From positions 1-64,000 of the forward strand of contig JBQDDG010000002.1 in the NCBI GenBank assembly GCA_052093225.1: a stretch of 64,000 bases of DNA, in the 5' to 3' direction. A model generated the notes under the pieces. That model worked only from the letters and a program-made list of their open reading frames with translations. It did not search any database and was not told the origin of the DNA. Positions 23,959 through 32,245 of the stretch are shown here, in pieces. Every line of letters begins with the position of its first letter. Position 1 is the stretch's first letter. Origin of the DNA: JB111 sp052093225. GTDB taxonomy: Bacteria; Actinomycetota; Actinomycetes; Actinomycetales; Actinomycetaceae. Both the position numbers and the translations under genes were made by a program.

Positions 23959-24622
23959 GCTGCGGCCGCGGGCGCGGCGCTCGACGGTCGAGTACGTCGC
24001 CGACGAGCTGCGCACGGCGGTGATGAACGGCGACCTCCCCCAGGGCACCCAGCTCGGCGAGGCGGACCTGGCCGAGCAGCTCCAGGTCTCGCGCGGCCCG
24101 CTGCGCGAGGCGATGCAGCGCCTCGTGTCCGAGGGCATCCTCGTGGCGATCGTCAACCGCGGCGTCTTCGTCACCGAGCTGAGCACCGAGGACGTCCTCG
24201 ACGTCTACCGCACCCGCTCGGTCATCGAGCGGGGCGCCCTCGAGATCGTCCTCGAGGACGCGCGCGAGGACGCCTACGCCGCGCTCGGCCCCACGGTGGA
24301 CCGGATGCATGCGGGCGCCGGGCGGGGGGACGCCGCGGCGATCGCCGACGCCGACCAGGAGTTCCACGAGGTGCTCGTCGGGTGCTCGCAGAGCCCCCGG
24401 CTCATCCGGGCAATGCGCACCCTCGTCGTCGAGACCCGGATGTGCCTGGGCGAGCTGCGGACCACCTACGAGGACCTCGGCACCCAGGCGCGCGAGCACG
24501 AGGAGCTGCGCGAGGCCGTCCGCGACCAGCCGGTCGACCGCGTCCAGGAGCTCCTCGTCGCACACCTGGACGACGCCGTCGAGCGGCTCGTCACCAAGCG
24601 CGCCGACGCCGCACCCGCGTGA
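23945..24622 (+). CDS. GntR-family repressor, FadR/FCD subfamily
   Basis: A 225-residue DNA-binding regulator: an N-terminal winged helix (TVEYVADELRTAVMNGDLPQ, then GEADLAEQLQVSRGPLREAM, ~residues 14-75) and a C-terminal all-helical FCD ligand domain. The FCD domain has metal-type residues in DADQEFHEVLVG and further His near AHLDDAVERL. FCD proteins usually repress catabolic genes and release DNA on binding an organic acid. It is the last gene of the isomerase operon and overlaps the previous gene. Two copies of the ATTGT-NN-ACAAT palindrome in the island's divergent promoters fit the half-site style of this subfamily, so it most likely controls all eight genes and itself. The effector is unknown. 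Confidence 0.9.
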   Translation: MALGELRPRARRSTVEYVADELRTAVMNGDLPQGTQLGEADLAEQLQVSRGPLREAMQRLVSEGILVAIVNRGVFVTELSTEDVLDVYRTRSVIERGALEIVLEDAREDAYAALGPTVDRMHAGAGRGDAAAIADADQEFHEVLVGCSQSPRLIRAMRTLVVETRMCLGELRTTYEDLGTQAREHEELREAVRDQPVDRVQELLVAHLDDAVERLVTKRADAAPA

Positions 24623-24628
24623 CCCGCG

Positions 24629-24659
24629 GCGTCGGTCCCGCCCCGGGCGGGACCGACGC
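24629..24659. terminator. Bidirectional hairpin between gntR and the amino-acid dehydrogenase
   Basis: GCGTCGGTCCCGCCC and its exact complement form a 13-15-bp GC-rich stem with a tiny loop, between two convergent genes. No T tract is present, which is common for terminators in GC-rich actinobacteria. Confidence 0.65.
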
Positions 24660-24660
24660 G

Positions 24661-25896
24661 TCAGGGGATGACGATCCGCGCCTCGGCCAGGGCCTCGCGG
24701 TTCGCGCCGGCGATGTCGACGGCCGTCGCCCGCGGGGCCGCCCCCGAGGTCAGCCACTCGTCGAGCAGCCGCGCCACCTTGGCCCGCATCTCGGTGCGCA
24801 GCCGGTCGAACGAGTCGTCGGGGTCGGCGCCGACCTGCCCCTGGAGCAGCCACCACGCCCAGGCCGCGGCCCCCGCGTTCGCCACGAAGTCGGGCACCAC
24901 CGGGATGCCGCGGCCGGCGAGCGCCTCCTCCGCCTCCGGCGTCGTGGCGGAGTTCGCCGCCTCGACGACGACGCCGGCCGCCACCACGTCGGCGTTGTCC
25001 GCGCGGATGGCGTAGGACACGGCGGCCGGGACGAGGACGTCGACCGGGACGCCGAGGACGGCGTCGCGCGGGAGCTGCTCGACGTCGCCCGGGACCCGCG
25101 AGCGGTCGATCTCGCCGTAGGGGTCGCGCAGGTCGAGCAGCGCGGGGACGTCGAGGCCGTCCGCGCGGTAGAGCGTGCCCGCCGCGTCGGCCATCGCGAG
25201 CACGCGGACCCCGACGCCGTGCAGGTACCAGGCGGCGGCGCCGCCCATGGTGCCGACCCCCTGGATCGCCACGGTGGTCTGCCCGGGCTCACGCCCGAAC
25301 GCGTCGACGGCGCCGAGGCAGGCCTGGGCCACGCCGTAGCCGCCGATGACCTCGCCGAGCTGCAGGTCGTCGTCCGTACGGGCGGCGAGCCCGGCGTGGA
25401 CCCTGCGCAGTGCGCGGGCGGGGTCGGGCGAGCGCCGGATGGCCGCGTGGAAGGACTGCTCGAGGCCCAGCCGGCCGAAGACCTCGTCGATCGAGGCCTG
25501 CGAGACACCGAGGTCCTCGGCGGTCACCCAGTGCTCGTCGAGCCAGGGCAGCATCGCCGCGCAGAAGCGCTCGAGCACCCCGGTGGCGCGCGGGTCCTTC
25601 GGGTCGAAGTCGATGCCGCCCTTGGCGCCGCCGACGGGCAGCCCGAACGCCGCCGTCTTCAGCGCCATCCCGCGGGCGAGGTCGGCGACCTCGGTGATCG
25701 TGCAGCCGGGCCGCATGCGCGTGCCACCGGTGGCGAGCCCGCCGACGAGGAGGTGCACGACGAGGAACCCGTGCGCGCCGGTCACCGGATCGGTCCAGGC
25801 GATCCGGTGGTCGTCGCCGCCCGGATCGACCGGGCGCGCACCCAGATGGTCGGGCGCGACCTGCGTGCTGGTGCGTGTGCCGTCCATGATCGTCAC
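24661..25896 (-). CDS. Glu/Leu/Phe/Val dehydrogenase family protein
   Basis: An NAD(P)-dependent amino-acid dehydrogenase that oxidatively deaminates an amino acid to its 2-oxoacid. The 411-residue product has the substrate loop VGGLATGGTRMRPG, the catalytic Lys region MALKTAAFGLPVGGAKGGIDF (Lys in both ALK and AKGG), and a Rossmann motif VAIQGVGTMGGAAAW (~residue 195). GTG 25896 (VTIMDGTRTSTQ) is chosen because GGAGGTGG lies ~8 nt before it; an ATG 15 nt earlier overlaps that ribosome site. The sequence cannot separate glutamate from branched-chain or phenylalanine specificity. It diverges from a LysR gene 170 bp away that may regulate it. Confidence 0.85.
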   Translation of the reverse strand: MTIMDGTRTSTQVAPDHLGARPVDPGGDDHRIAWTDPVTGAHGFLVVHLLVGGLATGGTRMRPGCTITEVADLARGMALKTAAFGLPVGGAKGGIDFDPKDPRATGVLERFCAAMLPWLDEHWVTAEDLGVSQASIDEVFGRLGLEQSFHAAIRRSPDPARALRRVHAGLAARTDDDLQLGEVIGGYGVAQACLGAVDAFGREPGQTTVAIQGVGTMGGAAAWYLHGVGVRVLAMADAAGTLYRADGLDVPALLDLRDPYGEIDRSRVPGDVEQLPRDAVLGVPVDVLVPAAVSYAIRADNADVVAAGVVVEAANSATTPEAEEALAGRGIPVVPDFVANAGAAAWAWWLLQGQVGADPDDSFDRLRTEMRAKVARLLDEWLTSGAAPRATAVDIAGANREALAEARIVIP

Positions 25897-26054
25897 CGGG
25901 ACCACCTCCATACGTAGCGTCGTCGTCCCGCCAGCGTGAGTTCGCGTCCGCTCCGGCGTCCATCAACAGTTCATGCACGCCGGACCACAGGGTTCCTGCA
26001 GGGTGGTCGGCGGGGCGCCCGCCCGGCGCACGCGCCCGGCGGTGCCCGGGTCCC

Positions 26055-26060
26055 TACTGT
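26055..26060 (+). promoter_or_regulatory. -10 box (TACTGT) of the LysR gene, leaderless spacing
   Basis: TACTGT is followed by 6 nt (GGGGTC) and then the ATG at 26067, which would place the transcription start at or next to the start codon. Confidence 0.55.
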
Positions 26061-26066
26061 GGGGTC

Positions 26067-27005
26067 ATGGAGCTGTCGTTACGTCGTCTGCGCATGCTGC
26101 GCGAGCTCCACCGCCGCGGCACGGTGACGGCGGCCGCCGCGGCCCTGCACTACAGCCCGTCCGGGATCTCCCAGCAGCTCGCCCAGCTCGAGCGGGAGGT
26201 CGGCGTCAAGCTCGTCGAGCGGCACGGGCGGGGCGTGCACCTCACCGAGCTGGGCCTCGTCCTGTCGGAGCACGCCGAGGAGATCCTCGCCTCCGTCGAA
26301 CGCGCGACGTCGGCGCTCGAGTCCGCCCAGGTCGGCATCAAGGCGCGCCTCACCGGCGGCGTCTGGGCCTCCGTCTCCACGGGCCTGCTGCCGACGGCGC
26401 TGCGGGCGCTCGCCGGCGACCACCCCGGCATCGAGGTCCGCACCACCGAGCTCGCCCCGGAGGAGACCGCGGGGGCCGTCAGCGACGGTGCGCTCGACTT
26501 CTCCTTCGTCATCGACTACTCGGACTACCCGATGCCGTGGTCGTCGACGCTCACGCGCGCGGTCATCGCCGTCGAGCGGCTGCACGTGGCCGCGCCGTCC
26601 GGCACCGTCCCCACCGGGCCGCTCTCGCTCGCCGCGCTGGCGGAGTCCCCGTGGATCCTCGCCGGGGCGCGCTCCCACTTCGGCCGCGCGGTCCGGATCG
26701 CCTGCCAGCGGCACAGCTTCGAGCCACGGATCGTCCACACCGTCGAGGAGCAGTCGACGGCGCTGGTCATGGTGGCCGGCGGGCTCGGCGTCACCGTGGT
26801 CTCGGACCTCGGGCTCACGCACCTGCCGCCCGGCGTGGACATCATCGCCCTCGACGAGCCCGTCATGCGCACGGTGTCCGTCGCCTACCGCGCCTCCTCC
26901 CCGCTGCGCCCCTCCCTCGAGCTCGTCATCGACGCCGTGCGGACCGCCGCCGCCGACCGCGGGCTCGCGGCGGGCGCGCCACCGCCGGAACCCGAGGCGG
27001 ACTGA
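26067..27005 (+). CDS. LysR-family transcriptional regulator
   Basis: A 312-residue regulator with a canonical N-terminal winged HTH (LRMLRELHRRGTVTAAAAAL, YSPSGISQQLAQLEREVG) and a C-terminal periplasmic-binding-protein-like effector domain (~residues 90-295). It is divergent from the amino-acid dehydrogenase, and LysR proteins commonly regulate the gene they face, so control of that gene by an amino acid or oxoacid is a fair guess. No Shine-Dalgarno is visible; the TACTGT box 6 nt before the ATG points to a leaderless message. The final ~20 residues are Ala/Pro-rich and unstructured. Confidence 0.88.
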   Translation: MELSLRRLRMLRELHRRGTVTAAAAALHYSPSGISQQLAQLEREVGVKLVERHGRGVHLTELGLVLSEHAEEILASVERATSALESAQVGIKARLTGGVWASVSTGLLPTALRALAGDHPGIEVRTTELAPEETAGAVSDGALDFSFVIDYSDYPMPWSSTLTRAVIAVERLHVAAPSGTVPTGPLSLAALAESPWILAGARSHFGRAVRIACQRHSFEPRIVHTVEEQSTALVMVAGGLGVTVVSDLGLTHLPPGVDIIALDEPVMRTVSVAYRASSPLRPSLELVIDAVRTAAADRGLAAGAPPPEPEAD

Positions 27006-27097
27006 GCCCCCGCCCAGCCGGTCGCGGCCCGTCCGGGAGCGACCAACCGCACGTCGCGCGGGCACCTCTGCACCCCACCGGCGGCGAGGCGCCGACC

Positions 27098-27103
27098 TAG
27101 ACT
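27098..27103 (+). promoter_or_regulatory. -10 box (TAGACT) of the mannosyltransferase gene, leaderless spacing
   Basis: TAGACT, 6 nt (CCCCGG), then GTG at 27110; no ribosome-binding site is present, consistent with leaderless initiation. Confidence 0.55.
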
Positions 27104-27109
27104 CCCCGG

Positions 27110-29116
27110 GTGACGTCGAGCGATCCCGCGGCCGAGCGCCCCGAGGCCTCCGCCGCAGAGACCCCGCCCCGGGCGGGCAGCGACCCCGACGTCCCCGCCG
27201 ACGGCACCACGCCCTCACCCGGCGCGACCCGCCCGGGCCTGCTCCGGCGTCGGGACGACTCCCCGCGCCCGCTGCACGGCAGCGCCGACGAGGTCGAGCA
27301 CACCCTGCGCGCCCGGCTCGGCCTGCGCCCGCTCGGCGAGGTGCTCGACCCGCGGGCGCGCCTGCTCGGCTGGGTCGTCCCGCTGCTCATGGGGCTGGTG
27401 GCCGCCGTGCTGCGCCTGCCCCGGCTCGACATCCCGGGTCGGCTCGCGTTCGACGAGACGTACTACGTCAAGGAGGCGTACTCGCTGCTCACGCTCGGGT
27501 ACGAGGGCGACTGGGTCGGGGACGACGCGAACCCGCGGTTCGCGGACGCCGACTTCTCCGCGCTGACCACCGACCCGGACTACGTGGTCCACCCGCCGCT
27601 CGGCAAGTGGATCATCGCGATCGGCCTGCGCCTGCTCGGGCCGGAGAACCCCGAGAGCTGGCGCCTGAGCTCCGCGATCGCGGGGATCCTCATGGTCGTC
27701 CTCGTCGCGCGGCTCGGCACTCGGCTGTTCCGCTCGGCGCTGCTCGGCGGCGTCGCGGGATTCCTGCTCGCCGTGGACGGCGTGGGCATCACCGCGAGCA
27801 GGATCGGGCTGCTCGACGTCTTCCTCGCCCTGTTCGTGCTCGTCGGCACGATGCTCGTCCTCAAGGACCGGGAGTCGACCCGGGCGGTCCTCGCCAGGCG
27901 CTCCGCGGAGGCGATCGCGAAGGGCGGGACCGGCCTCCTGCCCGGCTCCTGGGCGCCGCGGGTCGGGATCCGCTGGTGGCTCGTGGCGGCCGGCCTCGTC
28001 CTCGGCGCGGCCTGCGGGATCAAGTGGTCCGGCGCGTACGCCGTCGCCGTCCTCGGCATCGTCGTGTTCGTCTGGGACACCGCCGCCCGGAGGGCGGTCG
28101 GGGCCCGGTCCTGGCTCTCCGACGGCGTGTGGCGGGGCGGCGCACCGGCGTTCGTCCAGCTCGTCCCGACGGCGGCGGTCGCCTACCTGCTCTCCTGGGC
28201 CTCGTGGTTCGCCTCGTCGTCGGGCTACCACCGCACGTGGGCGGCGGACCAGCGGGTGCTCGGCGAGTCGACGGGGTTCCCGTCCTGGCTGCCCGACTCG
28301 CTCGTCTCCTGGCTGGACTACCACCAGATGATGATGGGCTTCCACACCGGGCTCGTGAACCCGCACGAGTCACAGGGACACCCCATGCTCTGGCTCCTCC
28401 AGCTGCGGCCCACCCTGTTCTACCGGGCCGGCGGCGAGGAGCGCGGCGCGCTGGGCACCTGCGGCGGCGAGGACTGCATCGCCGGCGTCACCTCCATCGG
28501 CAACCCGCTCACCTGGTGGCTGGCCGTCGTCGCGCTCGGCGTGGTGGTCTACGCGGCCGTGCGGCTGCGCGACTGGCGGGCCTGGGTCATCCTCTCCGGC
28601 TACATCGCCATGTGGCTGCCGTGGGTTCTCGTGTACTCCCAGCGCACGATCTTCCAGTTCTACTCGATCGCGTTCGTGTCCTTCGTGGTGCTCGCGCTCA
28701 CCTACGCGCTGGGCTGGGTGCTCGGGATCCTGCGACCACCCACCGACGCGCCCGCCCACCGGGGCGAGGTCCGCGACGACGAGGACGAGCGGAGGCAGCA
28801 CCTGCGCGGGCGGTTCGCCCGGGCCGAGCCGCGGCGGGTGGCCGTGCCGGAGGCCGTCCCCGATGCCGCGCCGGACGAGGCCCCGGTCGATGTGCCGCAC
28901 GAGGCCGAGGACCGCTCCCCCGTGCCCGCCGACCGTCCGAGCACCACCGAGCTGCTCGTGTCCGAGGACGCCGCCTTCCGCGTGGACCGCTCGGGCTGGG
29001 TGACGCTCGCGATCGTGCTCGCCTCGATCAGCGCGGTCTCCGCCTGGTACTACCCGGCGTGGACGGCGTGGAACCTGTCCGAGGCCGCCTGGGAGCTGCG
29101 CGTCTGGGCTCCGTGA
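27110..29116 (+). CDS. pmt: Dolichyl-phosphate-mannose--protein O-mannosyltransferase
   Basis: GT39-family integral membrane enzyme that transfers mannose from polyprenyl-phosphate-mannose to Ser/Thr of proteins as they cross the membrane. The 668-residue product starts with a ~95-residue cytoplasmic Pro/Ala region. About ten membrane segments follow. The catalytic acidic pair lies in the first external loop (RLAFDETYYVKEAYSLL, ~residues 117-133), followed by YVVHPPLGKWIIAIG, the other PMT hallmark. A charged cytoplasmic insert (~560-620) precedes the last segment. GTG 27110 follows a TAGACT box by 6 nt. Possible clients in this window are the Thr/Pro-rich secreted proteins at 42778-45417, which is speculative. 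Confidence 0.93.
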   Translation: MTSSDPAAERPEASAAETPPRAGSDPDVPADGTTPSPGATRPGLLRRRDDSPRPLHGSADEVEHTLRARLGLRPLGEVLDPRARLLGWVVPLLMGLVAAVLRLPRLDIPGRLAFDETYYVKEAYSLLTLGYEGDWVGDDANPRFADADFSALTTDPDYVVHPPLGKWIIAIGLRLLGPENPESWRLSSAIAGILMVVLVARLGTRLFRSALLGGVAGFLLAVDGVGITASRIGLLDVFLALFVLVGTMLVLKDRESTRAVLARRSAEAIAKGGTGLLPGSWAPRVGIRWWLVAAGLVLGAACGIKWSGAYAVAVLGIVVFVWDTAARRAVGARSWLSDGVWRGGAPAFVQLVPTAAVAYLLSWASWFASSSGYHRTWAADQRVLGESTGFPSWLPDSLVSWLDYHQMMMGFHTGLVNPHESQGHPMLWLLQLRPTLFYRAGGEERGALGTCGGEDCIAGVTSIGNPLTWWLAVVALGVVVYAAVRLRDWRAWVILSGYIAMWLPWVLVYSQRTIFQFYSIAFVSFVVLALTYALGWVLGILRPPTDAPAHRGEVRDDEDERRQHLRGRFARAEPRRVAVPEAVPDAAPDEAPVDVPHEAEDRSPVPADRPSTTELLVSEDAAFRVDRSGWVTLAIVLASISAVSAWYYPAWTAWNLSEAAWELRVWAP

Positions 29117-29156
29117 CGCGGGGCGGCGCCGTCCGTGCCGTTCCCGCGCGAACGGC

Positions 29157-30596
29157 TCACTTCGGGCCGGTGCCGAACATCGCCCGGAGCATCACGAGCG
29201 CCCGGCGTCCGTAGGGCGGGTAGGCCATCGAGACGGTGTCGGGCCGCAGCGGCTTGCTGAACACCGACTTCTCGTGGCTGAACAGGCGCACCGACGCCTC
29301 GCCGTGGTACGCGCCGGTGCCGGAGCCACCCACACCACCGAACGGGAGGTCCGGCGCGGAGACCTGCATCATCGGCGCGCCGAACGAGATGCCGCCGGCG
29401 CGGACCTCCCGGACGAACCGGGTGCGGTCGGCGGCGTCGTCGGTGAACGCGTAGGCGGCGAGCGGGTGGTCGCCGGACCGGACGAGCGAGATGGCCTCCG
29501 TGAGCCCGTCGACGGCGACGATCGGCAGCACCGGCCCGAAGATCTCCTCGGCCATCACCGGGTGGCCGGGCTCGACGTCGGTGAGGACGGTGGGCTCGAG
29601 GTAGCGGGTGGCGGCGTCGCGGCGCCCGCCCGAGCGGAGGGTGGCGCCCGCGGCGACGGTGTCGTCGAGCAGGGTGGTCACGCGGCCGTGGTGACGCTCG
29701 TCCACGAGGCACCCGTAGTCGGAGCTCGCCGAGGGGTCGGCCCCGTACATCTCGCGGACCGCGGCGGCGAGGTGGTCGGCGAGCGGGCCGGCGGCGTCGG
29801 GCGTGGTGAGGACGTGGTTGGGCGCCACGCAGGTCTGCCCGGCGTTGAGCCACTTGGCCCAGGCCAGGCGTCGTGCGACGGCCGCGAGGTCCTGGCGCGG
29901 GTCGACCCACACGGGGCAGCGGCCGCCGAGCTCGAGGGTGACGGGCGTGAGGTGCTGCGCGGCGGCCGTCGCGACGATGCGCGCCACCCGCGAGCCGCCC
30001 GTGTAGAAGATGTGGTCGACGCGCTGCTCGAGCAGGGCCGTCGTCGTGTCCGCCCCGCCCGCGAGCAGCGCGACGACTGCCGGGTCGAGGTGGCGCCGGG
30101 CGAGGTCCGCGAGCGCCGCCGAGGTGGCGGGGGCGATCTCGCTGGGCTTGAGGACCACGGTGTTGCCGGCGGCGAGCGCCCCGATCAGCGGCGCGAGGAC
30201 GAGCTGGACCGGGTAGTTCCACGGCGCGATCACGAGGACGACGCCGAGGGGCTCGCGCACGATCGTCGCCGACGCCGGGAGCAGGGCGGCGGGCACCCGT
30301 CGACGCCGGTTGGCGGTCCACCGGTCGAGGTTCGCCGCCACGTGGTCGAGCTCGCCGAGCGTGAAGCCGATCTCGACGAGCCAGCTCTCCGTCGGGTGGC
30401 GCCCGAGGTCGGCGGCGAGGGCGTCCGCGAGGGTGTCGGCCCCCTCGGTGAGCAGCCTGCGCAGGTCCGCGAGGTGCCGCCGGCGGGCGGCGCGGGGAAG
30501 GGTGGCGCCGGACTCGAAGGTGGCACGGAGCCCGTCGACGGCGTCGCGCACCTCCTCCGGCGTGGCGGACGGGACGGTGGGGCGTGCGTCGGGCAT
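29157..30596 (-). CDS. ALDH3-type aldehyde dehydrogenase
   Basis: A 479-residue NAD(P)-dependent aldehyde dehydrogenase of the short ALDH3 group, whose members oxidise fatty, aromatic or coniferyl aldehydes. Visible are VLVIAPWNYPVQLVLAPL, VVLKPSEIAPATSAAL, HIFYTGGSRVARIV, catalytic Glu in TLELGGRCPVWV (~residue 220), catalytic Cys in WLNAGQTCVAPNHV (~254), and FGGVGGSGTGAYHG near the C-terminus, diagnostic for ALDH3. ATG 30596 is preceded by GAGGAC and by a TAGCGT box at 7 nt. The gene is convergent with the mannosyltransferase; no partner gene hints at its substrate. Confidence 0.88.
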   Translation of the reverse strand: MPDARPTVPSATPEEVRDAVDGLRATFESGATLPRAARRRHLADLRRLLTEGADTLADALAADLGRHPTESWLVEIGFTLGELDHVAANLDRWTANRRRRVPAALLPASATIVREPLGVVLVIAPWNYPVQLVLAPLIGALAAGNTVVLKPSEIAPATSAALADLARRHLDPAVVALLAGGADTTTALLEQRVDHIFYTGGSRVARIVATAAAQHLTPVTLELGGRCPVWVDPRQDLAAVARRLAWAKWLNAGQTCVAPNHVLTTPDAAGPLADHLAAAVREMYGADPSASSDYGCLVDERHHGRVTTLLDDTVAAGATLRSGGRRDAATRYLEPTVLTDVEPGHPVMAEEIFGPVLPIVAVDGLTEAISLVRSGDHPLAAYAFTDDAADRTRFVREVRAGGISFGAPMMQVSAPDLPFGGVGGSGTGAYHGEASVRLFSHEKSVFSKPLRPDTVSMAYPPYGRRALVMLRAMFGTGPK

Positions 30597-30723
30597 GTCC
30601 TCGACGCTAGCGGCCGACCACCGGAGGCGCCGCCCGCCCCACAGCCCGCCCTGGGCCCGGAGTCTCCACAGCCGCCCCGACGCCGCCGCGCGAGATGTCG
30701 CCCCGTCGCGCGACCATGGCGTC

Positions 30724-31368
30724 ATGACGGACACCAAGAAGCCGGAGCAGCCGGCGCAGCCGGGCGAGGACACCGGGCTCGTCGTCGGGGAGGACGGGCT
30801 CGCACGGCCGGCGTGGGCGGCGACGGACCCGATGCTGCGGGAGTACTACGACACCGAGTGGGGCATGCCGGTGGACGACGAGCGCGGCCTGTTCGAGCGT
30901 CTCAGTCTCGAGGTGTTCCAGTCCGGGCTGTCGTGGGCGACGATCCTGCGCAAGCGCGAGGCGTTCCGGGCGGCGTTCGCCGGCTTCGACCCGGACGCGG
31001 TCGCGGACTTCGGGGACCGGGACGTCGAGCGGCTCATGGCGGACGCGGCGATCGTGCGGAACCGGCGCAAGATCGACTCGACGATCGACAACGCGCGCGC
31101 GACGGTGGCGCTGCGGGCCGACGGCGGGCTGGCCGAGCTCGTGTGGTCCCACCGGCCGGAGCGGACGCCGGAGCCGAGGTCGGTCGCCGAGGTGCCGAGC
31201 ACGTCGCCGGAGTCGGTCCGGCTCGCGAAGGCGCTGAAGTCGGCCGGGTTCCGACACGTGGGGCCGACGACGATGTTCGCCCTCATGGAGGCCGTCGGGA
31301 TCGTGGACACACATCTGGTGGGCAGCTTCCGGCGCGGCAGCTCCGGGGTGTGGTCCGCGGCCGGGTGA
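30724..31368 (+). CDS. tag: DNA-3-methyladenine glycosylase I-like protein
   Basis: Tag removes 3-methyladenine from alkylated DNA in base-excision repair. The 214-residue product matches Tag throughout: REYYDTEWGMPVDDERGLFE, LEVFQSGLSWATILRKREAF, IVRNRRKIDSTIDNAR and AGFRHVGPTTMFALMEAVG. In the Escherichia coli enzyme a zinc ion is held by Cys4, His17, His175 and Cys179. Here the equivalents read Ala/Trp, Tyr (EYYDTEWG), His (DTHLVG) and Ser, so three of the four ligands are missing and the zinc snap is probably absent, as in some actinobacterial homologues. The substrate-pocket Glu in QSGLSWATIL context appears retained. Start ATG 30724. Confidence 0.85.
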   Translation: MTDTKKPEQPAQPGEDTGLVVGEDGLARPAWAATDPMLREYYDTEWGMPVDDERGLFERLSLEVFQSGLSWATILRKREAFRAAFAGFDPDAVADFGDRDVERLMADAAIVRNRRKIDSTIDNARATVALRADGGLAELVWSHRPERTPEPRSVAEVPSTSPESVRLAKALKSAGFRHVGPTTMFALMEAVGIVDTHLVGSFRRGSSGVWSAAG

Positions 31369-31383
31369 GTCGGCGGACGGAGG

Positions 31384-31797
31384 TCAGACTCCGTCCGCGG
31401 GCGACCGACGACGAAGGCCCGGCACCGTGTCGAAGTCACTGTCCGGCGAGATGATCTCGTGGAAGCCGTGCTCCAGCGCGGTGGCAGCGTGCACGGCGTC
31501 GCGACCTCCCACGGCGCTGGTCGACACCAGGTCGAGCATGCGGGACACGACGGCGTCGTCGAACGGATGAACCCGGCATGCCATGCGGACATCCCGAACG
31601 AGTCTCACCGCCTCCGCCCGATCTCCCCGACGCATGCGGTGGAACAGCAGCTCCTGGATCGCCTCGACGCTGACGTGCAGCTCGAGATCTCCGCGCGCGG
31701 CGGAAGCAAGGAAAGAACGGCACGGCTCCCTCAGCGGGTGCTCACCTCCGACGGCGAGCGCGAGCACCGCCGTGTCGAGGAAGACGCGAGCGGTCAT
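31384..31797 (-). CDS. vapC: PIN-domain ribonuclease toxin (VapC-like)
   Basis: A 137-residue PIN-domain protein, probably the RNase toxin of a type II pair. Acidic catalytic residues are in place: Asp in ARVFLDTAVLAL (~residue 8), Glu in SVEAIQELLFHR (~48), Asp in VGGRDAVHAATAL (~99) and Asp in SPDSDFDTVPG (~117). VapC toxins cleave tRNA or rRNA when freed from antitoxin. The ATG at 31797 overlaps the stop of the upstream antitoxin gene, the usual antitoxin-toxin order. It ends 15 bp from the convergent tag gene. The catalytic set is complete, so it should be active. Confidence 0.85.
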   Translation of the reverse strand: MTARVFLDTAVLALAVGGEHPLREPCRSFLASAARGDLELHVSVEAIQELLFHRMRRGDRAEAVRLVRDVRMACRVHPFDDAVVSRMLDLVSTSAVGGRDAVHAATALEHGFHEIISPDSDFDTVPGLRRRSPADGV

Positions 31798-32090
31798 CCG
31801 CGGTCGCCTGCTGCCGCGTCGTGAGCCGGAGCGGGGTCCAGGTCAGCCACGATCACGGCCTTGGAACCCACCCAGTCGGGCTCGATGCCGTCGGTGTCCG
31901 TGGTCGAGCGGAGCACACGCTGCGCTGCCGCGCTCGCGGCGTGAGCAGCCTCGGCCACCTCGAAGTGGTGATCGATCGCGGCACGGACGATCGAACCGAC
32001 CGACCTGCCCGTCGTCTGCGACTCCGACTCCAGCCGTTCGTACCTCCGAGAGTCGATGAGCACCTGGAGCCGCCTCTCGAGTCGTGACAT
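31794..32090 (-). CDS. vapB: Ribbon-helix-helix antitoxin (VapB-like)
   Basis: A 98-residue partner of the PIN toxin. The N-terminal ~50 residues (LERRLQVLIDSRRYERLESE, then GRSVGSIVRAAIDHHF) fit a ribbon-helix-helix DNA-binding dimer. The acidic/Ala-rich C-terminus (GIEPDWVGSKAVIVADLDP) would wrap the toxin. VapB proteins repress their own promoter as a complex with the toxin. The ATG at 32090 lies 6 nt after a TAATGT box, suggesting a leaderless message, and the A/T-rich upstream stretch 32097-32125 contains GCATG-type elements that may be the operator. Confidence 0.8.
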   Translation of the reverse strand: MSRLERRLQVLIDSRRYERLESESQTTGRSVGSIVRAAIDHHFEVAEAAHAASAAAQRVLRSTTDTDGIEPDWVGSKAVIVADLDPAPAHDAAAGDRG

Positions 32091-32096
32091 GCTCCG

Positions 32097-32102
32097 ACAT
32101 TA
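32097..32102 (-). promoter_or_regulatory. -10 box (TAATGT) of the vapBC operon
   Basis: On the minus strand TAATGT is 6 nt (CGGAGC) from the vapB ATG. It sits within a low-GC patch with CATGC repeats that could bind the antitoxin. Confidence 0.55.
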
Positions 32103-32245
32103 GCATGCACATACCCAAGCATGTGAGGAACGATCCGTCCGATGCCCCCGTCCCACTCCCTGGACCGAGGGCGCATCGCCCCCCGCCTCCCCCGCCGGTC
32201 ACGCTTCACTGTGCCGACCCGACCGGACTGCCCGAGGAGCCCCGC

